Source of the DNA: Flavobacterium salmonis
GTDB taxonomy: Bacteria; Bacteroidota; Bacteroidia; Flavobacteriales; Flavobacteriaceae
NCBI RefSeq assembly: GCF_903819435.1
Contig: NZ_CAIJDP010000089.1
Coordinates: 186,001-250,000 of the forward strand
Reading direction: 5' to 3'
DNA: 64,000 nucleotides
Shown: positions 59,909 to 64,000 of the stretch, one piece after another
Numbering within the stretch: position 1 is the first letter of the stretch
Layout of the letters: the number at the start of each line of letters is the position of its first letter
Made by a program: the position numbers and the translations under genes
The notes under the pieces: model-generated
What the model was told of the DNA's origin: nothing
Database searches by the model: none
The model's input: only the letters and a program-made list of their open reading frames with translations

Positions 59909-61840
59909 TTACTTAATTGTCTGTATTCCTGTATGTGTTGGGGTTGCCTGTTTAATGGTTCCATCCGGATTGAATTCTAATTTATCAATGCAGACTTCGC
60001 GGTGGAAACCTCCGGCCTCTCCCATTTTTATTCCGGTTGGGTACGAAAATCGGTGGTACGTGATATACCATTCGTCTTTGTTTGGAATTTGTAAAACCGA
60101 ATTATGACCTGTTGCATAGATTCCCTGATCCGGGATTCCCTGAATTACGATGTTGTTTTCCGGAATTTCAATTGGTCCCAGAGGTGATTTTGAAGTTCCG
60201 TATCGTACTTTGTAATTTGGACTTCTGGTATCGTCTTCGCTCCACATAAAATAGTAAGTTCCTTTTCTGTAAATCACGTAGGTTCCTTCACGGAACGTTT
60301 TGTCTACTTTAATCAATTTTATATCGCCTTTGAATGAAATCATATCGTCATTCAATTCGGCTACAGCCATGTATCCGTTACCCCAGTACAAATAACTTTT
60401 GCCGGTTTTAGGATCTGTAAAAACATCCGGATCGATTTCCTGGCCGCCTTTTGCTCCTTCAGGTTTGGTTGCTACCAAGGCTTTTCCGCTGTCTTTGAAC
60501 GGTCCTGCCGGATTGTCTGAAACGGCAACACCAATTTTTTGCGCTGCGGTGAAATAATAGAAATATTTGTATTTTCCTTTTACCTTTTTCTCTACGATAC
60601 AAGGTGCCCAGGCATTTCTGTTGGCCCAGCTTACATCTTTTGGAAGATCTAAAATAACGCCTTCGTCTTTCCAGTCTATCAAATTTTCTGATGAAAAAGT
60701 TTTGAAATATTTGCCTGACCAGCCATCAAAACCATCGCTGGTTGGGTAGATGTAATATTTTTTGGTTTTGTTTGAATATAAAATATCAGGATCGGCATAA
60801 TATCCTTGTAAAACCGGGTTGTTATTTATTTTTGGAAATTTTGCAGGAGTTCCCCATTTTGCAAAAAGCCTTTTCAATTCAGAACGGGTGATTGGCAAAA
60901 TAGTTCCGTGACGTGGTTTGAAATCCATTGAAATTTCATCGTCAATTGCTTTGAAATTTTCTAAATCGGTGCTTTTTGTAAACTGATATTTTCCTTTTTT
61001 GTAAACGTCATACATCAGAATATAATCGTCCGAATTGTTTAGTTTAAAAACACTGGAACCTTCAACGGACTCTTTGGTCTGCTGGAGGTAATTGTCGTTT
61101 TCTGTCCATTTTCCTGAAGTCAGATCGGTTGTGGTAGCCACTTTGATTCCCGGATTTTCGGTTTCAGTTTTGTAAAAAAGATGATACACACCGTTCTTTT
61201 CGATAATATCTCCGTCAATACAGGCTTTTTCAGATTTTGGAATGAATAATAATTTTGGCTCGCTTTCAAGCGCTGTGAAATCTTTATTTGCGTAAGCGTA
61301 GTAGATTTTATCTGCATTATTTCCGTGCTGCATGCTGAAGTAAATCAAATATTTACCGGCTTTGGCATCGTAAATCGTCTGAGGTGCCCAAACACGTTTC
61401 AGGTTTTCATTGCCCGGAAATGCTTTCTGAATATTCACGATACTGGTTTTCCAGTTTACAAGATCAGTACTTTTTAGCAAAACCATGGCACGGTTGCTGT
61501 CCCATCCTTTTGAAGAAGTCATATCAGTCAGCACCATATAAAATGTTTTGCCGTCGTCGCCACGCAAAATATGGGGATCACGCACCCCTCCTGTAGAGCT
61601 GATTACCTTACTGTCTATAACCGGTTTATCGCTGTTAAGGGTATGGTAATGATACCCATCGGCACTTACGGCATAACGAACTGCTTCTTCTTCGATGCTA
61701 TTTCCTGTAAAATATACAAATAAATAAGCGGTTAAATCCTTGCCGGCAATAACAGGAGGTGTTCCTGCCGGAATATTCTGGGCCTGTAAAAGATTAAAAA
61801 TCGCTAAAAATAATACAAGGCTAAATTGTGTTCTTTTCAT
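59909..61840 (-). CDS. tandem GH43-type glycoside hydrolase
   Basis: A 643-residue secreted protein (signal MKRTQFSLVLFLAIFNLLQAQ) with two five-bladed propeller domains of the GH43 type. The first covers about residues 30-330 (GGVRDPHILRGDDGKTFYMV, VWAPQTIYDAKAGKYLIYFS, ACIDGDIIEKNGVYHLFYK). The second covers about 335-640 (VLQGYYADPDILYSNKTKKY, RNAWAPCIVEK, QEIDPDVFTDPKTGKSYLYW, TGHNSVLQIPNKDEWYITYH). The second has the clearer catalytic DPD and E positions. Likely an arabinofuranosidase, arabinanase or xylosidase. The gene follows the arabinofuranosidase gene by 41 bp on the same strand. Confidence 0.88.
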   Translation of the reverse strand: MKRTQFSLVLFLAIFNLLQAQNIPAGTPPVIAGKDLTAYLFVYFTGNSIEEEAVRYAVSADGYHYHTLNSDKPVIDSKVISSTGGVRDPHILRGDDGKTFYMVLTDMTSSKGWDSNRAMVLLKSTDLVNWKTSIVNIQKAFPGNENLKRVWAPQTIYDAKAGKYLIYFSMQHGNNADKIYYAYANKDFTALESEPKLLFIPKSEKACIDGDIIEKNGVYHLFYKTETENPGIKVATTTDLTSGKWTENDNYLQQTKESVEGSSVFKLNNSDDYILMYDVYKKGKYQFTKSTDLENFKAIDDEISMDFKPRHGTILPITRSELKRLFAKWGTPAKFPKINNNPVLQGYYADPDILYSNKTKKYYIYPTSDGFDGWSGKYFKTFSSENLIDWKDEGVILDLPKDVSWANRNAWAPCIVEKKVKGKYKYFYYFTAAQKIGVAVSDNPAGPFKDSGKALVATKPEGAKGGQEIDPDVFTDPKTGKSYLYWGNGYMAVAELNDDMISFKGDIKLIKVDKTFREGTYVIYRKGTYYFMWSEDDTRSPNYKVRYGTSKSPLGPIEIPENNIVIQGIPDQGIYATGHNSVLQIPNKDEWYITYHRFSYPTGIKMGEAGGFHREVCIDKLEFNPDGTIKQATPTHTGIQTIK

Positions 61841-61881
61841 TATTCTGTTGAGTTTAAATAAAAAATCGAGTATATCAAAAT

Positions 61882-64000
61882 TTAAAAAGTTTCATTTAAA
61901 AGTACTTTCTCATTTACTTTTATACGTATTACGGCAAATGAGTAAGGAGGCAGTTCTTTTGAAAATACTTCTTTTGCAGTTATCTGTTGAGTTACAGGTC
62001 TGGCAGTCGTTTTTTCAGGATTTCCTGATAATAAGGTATAACTTGCATTCTCTGCTGTTCCCAGATTAGCTACTGTAATCGAAGGTGCTACGGAAACCGG
62101 AAGTACATTGACCAGTTTTATAATCAAATCGCCTGTTGTCTTGTCCTGAACTGCGGAAACGCCAATACGTTTGTTAACTTCGTCATTCGCATCAGATAAT
62201 TTTACGGTATTCTGAAGGTAAAAATCACCTGGGTTCTGTCCGTAAAGCTGTTGTACAAAATAGTTTACTGTAGGTTTTACTTCATAACCGTTAAAATAAA
62301 TTAAATCGGGATTCCACTGGGTATGTTTTTCGCGGGCCAGTAAAGGTGCATATGAAGCCATTGTTACCACATCTCCGTTTCGTTCGATTCCGGTAAGGTA
62401 TAAAGCTTCTGAAAGGGCATTATAAAATTTATTACCTCGTGAAGCATATTCGCCCAGATATACTTTGGATTTTGAGCGGTCATAGCTGTCATAAAAGTTC
62501 TGATTATTGATGAACCAGCCCGGGCTTTGATAATAATGTTCATCAACCATTGGCAGTTTCAAATCGTTTGCAATTGCCCAGCCTTCATTGTAATCTGATC
62601 CTTCAAAAAAGGGTCCAACTGTACCAATAATAATAATTTCAGGGTGTTTTTGCTGAACTGCTTTTACAATCATTCGGTAACGTTCTTCGAAAACATCACT
62701 GATCAGATCTTCATTACCAATACCTACATATTTTAAATTAAATGGTTTCGGATGACCGGCTTCTGCACGTTTTTTACCCCAGATAGTATTCACGCTTCCA
62801 TTGGCATATTCGATTAGATCCAGAACATCCTGAACATATTCGTCCATATCTTCCATCGGGATTCCGAATTGCTGTCCGGCTCCTCCATCAGATGAATTCT
62901 GACAAGGAACGCCTGCAGCCAAAACTGGAACGGCCTGGGCTCCTAGATCCTCACAAAACTGAAAATATTCAAAATACCCTAATCCCATTGACTGGTGGTA
63001 GTTCCATATGTTTCGGGCAGGAATACGACTTTCTAAAGGACCAATCGTATTCTTCCATTTGTAAATATTATGAATTCCGTCTCCATGCGCTACACAGCCT
63101 CCCGGAAAACGTACAAACTTTGGATTCATTCCTGCAATAGCTTCTGCTAAGTCTTCACGAAGACCATTTTTACGATTTCTGAATGTTTTTTGAGGGAAAA
63201 GCGACACCATATCAACAGCAGTTTCTCCGGCTGTACTAATTTCTAAATGTGCATCGGTTACTGTTTTTGATGATTTTAGAACACCTGTTAATTTTTTCCA
63301 TGAAGCCGTTGGGCTTACAGTTGTTTCTGCCAGAGTTTCTCCTGCAGAACTTTTTAATTTAACGGTAAGTTTTACCCCTTTTGCAAAAACACTAAAATCA
63401 TATTTTTCATTGGCTTTCAAAACAATTCCATCAAAACCGGTATTACTGACACTACTTTTTATAAGAACTGCATAATTTGGATTATTGGCATGAATTGGAT
63501 TTTCCTTAGAAATTTTAAAATCTCCATCCCACGCCATAGTGGCATTCCACTTTTCGTCTCTTCCTTTTTTATCGCTAACGGCATATTCAAAATCACGGTT
63601 TTGAATCATTTCTCCATACAAACCGCCATCGGCTGCGTAATTGATGTCCTCGAAGAAAACACCCGTAAGCATGTTGCTGATTTTTTTAACATCCCTGCCA
63701 TTTATATTGATTTGAGCAGTTACAGGTTTTAAACCCGCCAACATTAGGCTGTCACTTTTGGGCGAAGTATTATCCTTCTTATCTCTGAATTTTACAGATT
63801 CCATTGTTCTGATGAGCATTTCGACAACACTCCAGTCAACTATTGTGATAGTCCCTTTTTGAATGTCGCCTTGTACCGTAATTTCAGTTAATTTAGGGGC
63901 ATTGTCTGTATCTTCTTTCGTTTCAGTATAATTTACAAAATCTTTGGTCGTATTGTAATACTTAGTATTATCTGAAACCCAATGAATGCCATACTGACCG
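61882..64000 (-). CDS. alpha-L-arabinofuranosidase (GH51-type), 5' end beyond the window
   Basis: The minus-strand frame is open from the window edge to 61882 (at least 706 codons). From about 63690 downward it has the GH51-type arrangement: ISNMLTGVFFEDINYAADGG, GLYGEMIQNRDFEY, a carbohydrate-binding-like insertion, KFVRFPGGCVAHGD, the acid/base region KYVGIGNEDLI (N-E), the nucleophile region KVYLGEYASRG, and a C-terminal beta domain. Residues upstream (HWVSDNTKYYNTTKDFVNYT) resemble part of a GH43-like propeller, so the full protein may be a fusion. It releases arabinose from arabinan or arabinoxylan, probably with the GH43 protein encoded downstream. Confidence 0.87.
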   Translation of the reverse strand, partial: GQYGIHWVSDNTKYYNTTKDFVNYTETKEDTDNAPKLTEITVQGDIQKGTITIVDWSVVEMLIRTMESVKFRDKKDNTSPKSDSLMLAGLKPVTAQININGRDVKKISNMLTGVFFEDINYAADGGLYGEMIQNRDFEYAVSDKKGRDEKWNATMAWDGDFKISKENPIHANNPNYAVLIKSSVSNTGFDGIVLKANEKYDFSVFAKGVKLTVKLKSSAGETLAETTVSPTASWKKLTGVLKSSKTVTDAHLEISTAGETAVDMVSLFPQKTFRNRKNGLREDLAEAIAGMNPKFVRFPGGCVAHGDGIHNIYKWKNTIGPLESRIPARNIWNYHQSMGLGYFEYFQFCEDLGAQAVPVLAAGVPCQNSSDGGAGQQFGIPMEDMDEYVQDVLDLIEYANGSVNTIWGKKRAEAGHPKPFNLKYVGIGNEDLISDVFEERYRMIVKAVQQKHPEIIIIGTVGPFFEGSDYNEGWAIANDLKLPMVDEHYYQSPGWFINNQNFYDSYDRSKSKVYLGEYASRGNKFYNALSEALYLTGIERNGDVVTMASYAPLLAREKHTQWNPDLIYFNGYEVKPTVNYFVQQLYGQNPGDFYLQNTVKLSDANDEVNKRIGVSAVQDKTTGDLIIKLVNVLPVSVAPSITVANLGTAENASYTLLSGNPEKTTARPVTQQITAKEVFSKELPPYSFAVIRIKVNEKVLLNETF

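Overview
The window is a low-GC chromosomal segment of a Flavobacterium-like member of the Bacteroidetes (Flavobacteriaceae). This is inferred from the gene families and their order (CcsBA fusion, DUF2520-KdsC-UbiA-Maf block, RsfS-FtsH-LUD-CdsA-Psd block, RimB-RimK fusion), from many TAnnTTTG-type promoter elements placed just before start codons, and from lipoproteins and secreted proteins ending their signal with A-Q or C. No rRNA, tRNA, CRISPR array, transposase or integrase gene was recognised.

Layout. 0-46.5 kb is mostly core genome: an alanine dehydrogenase-family protein, a cytochrome c synthase fusion, a five-gene block (DUF2520, KdsC, prenyltransferase, Maf, MscS), an AI-2E family permease, a BamA-like outer membrane protein, gyrA, clpC, a RimB-RimK fusion, a DEAD-box helicase, small regulatory and secreted proteins (23.8-28.4 kb, with one frameshifted gene), pyrE, birA, rsfS-ftsH, a phospholipid operon (LUD-cdsA-psd-ACBP) followed by a lipoprotein superoxide dismutase, glmM, an ACP phosphodiesterase homologue, gamma-glutamyltransferase, a ClC channel, a Fic protein and uvrA. 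Rho-independent terminators mark most transcription unit ends.

46.6-59.6 kb is an accessory region in which every gene lies on the minus strand. It begins with the 3' remnant of a TonB-dependent receptor gene. Small single-gene (once two-gene) units are then separated by eight copies of an imperfect, self-complementary repeat of about 105-175 bp. In at least four units the short sequence at the 5' edge is the near-complement of the sequence just after the stop codon of the same unit, as expected for integron cassettes with attC sites. With no integrase in view, this looks like a cluster of attC-like sites lacking an integrase. Cargo includes a NagB-like protein, two STM3941-type membrane proteins (one with an in-frame stop), a frameshifted WG-repeat protein, a retropepsin-like lipoprotein, a frameshifted esterase, a DUF4262 protein, a GNAT acetyltransferase and an unrecognised two-gene pair.

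59.7-64 kb holds an arabinose-polymer degradation locus (GH43 tandem protein and a GH51-type arabinofuranosidase that runs off the window). A structured intergenic repeat occurs twice (about 1.72 kb and 59.75 kb). Its two copies differ by a compensatory base pair in the hairpin stem, which argues for a conserved RNA or DNA structure.
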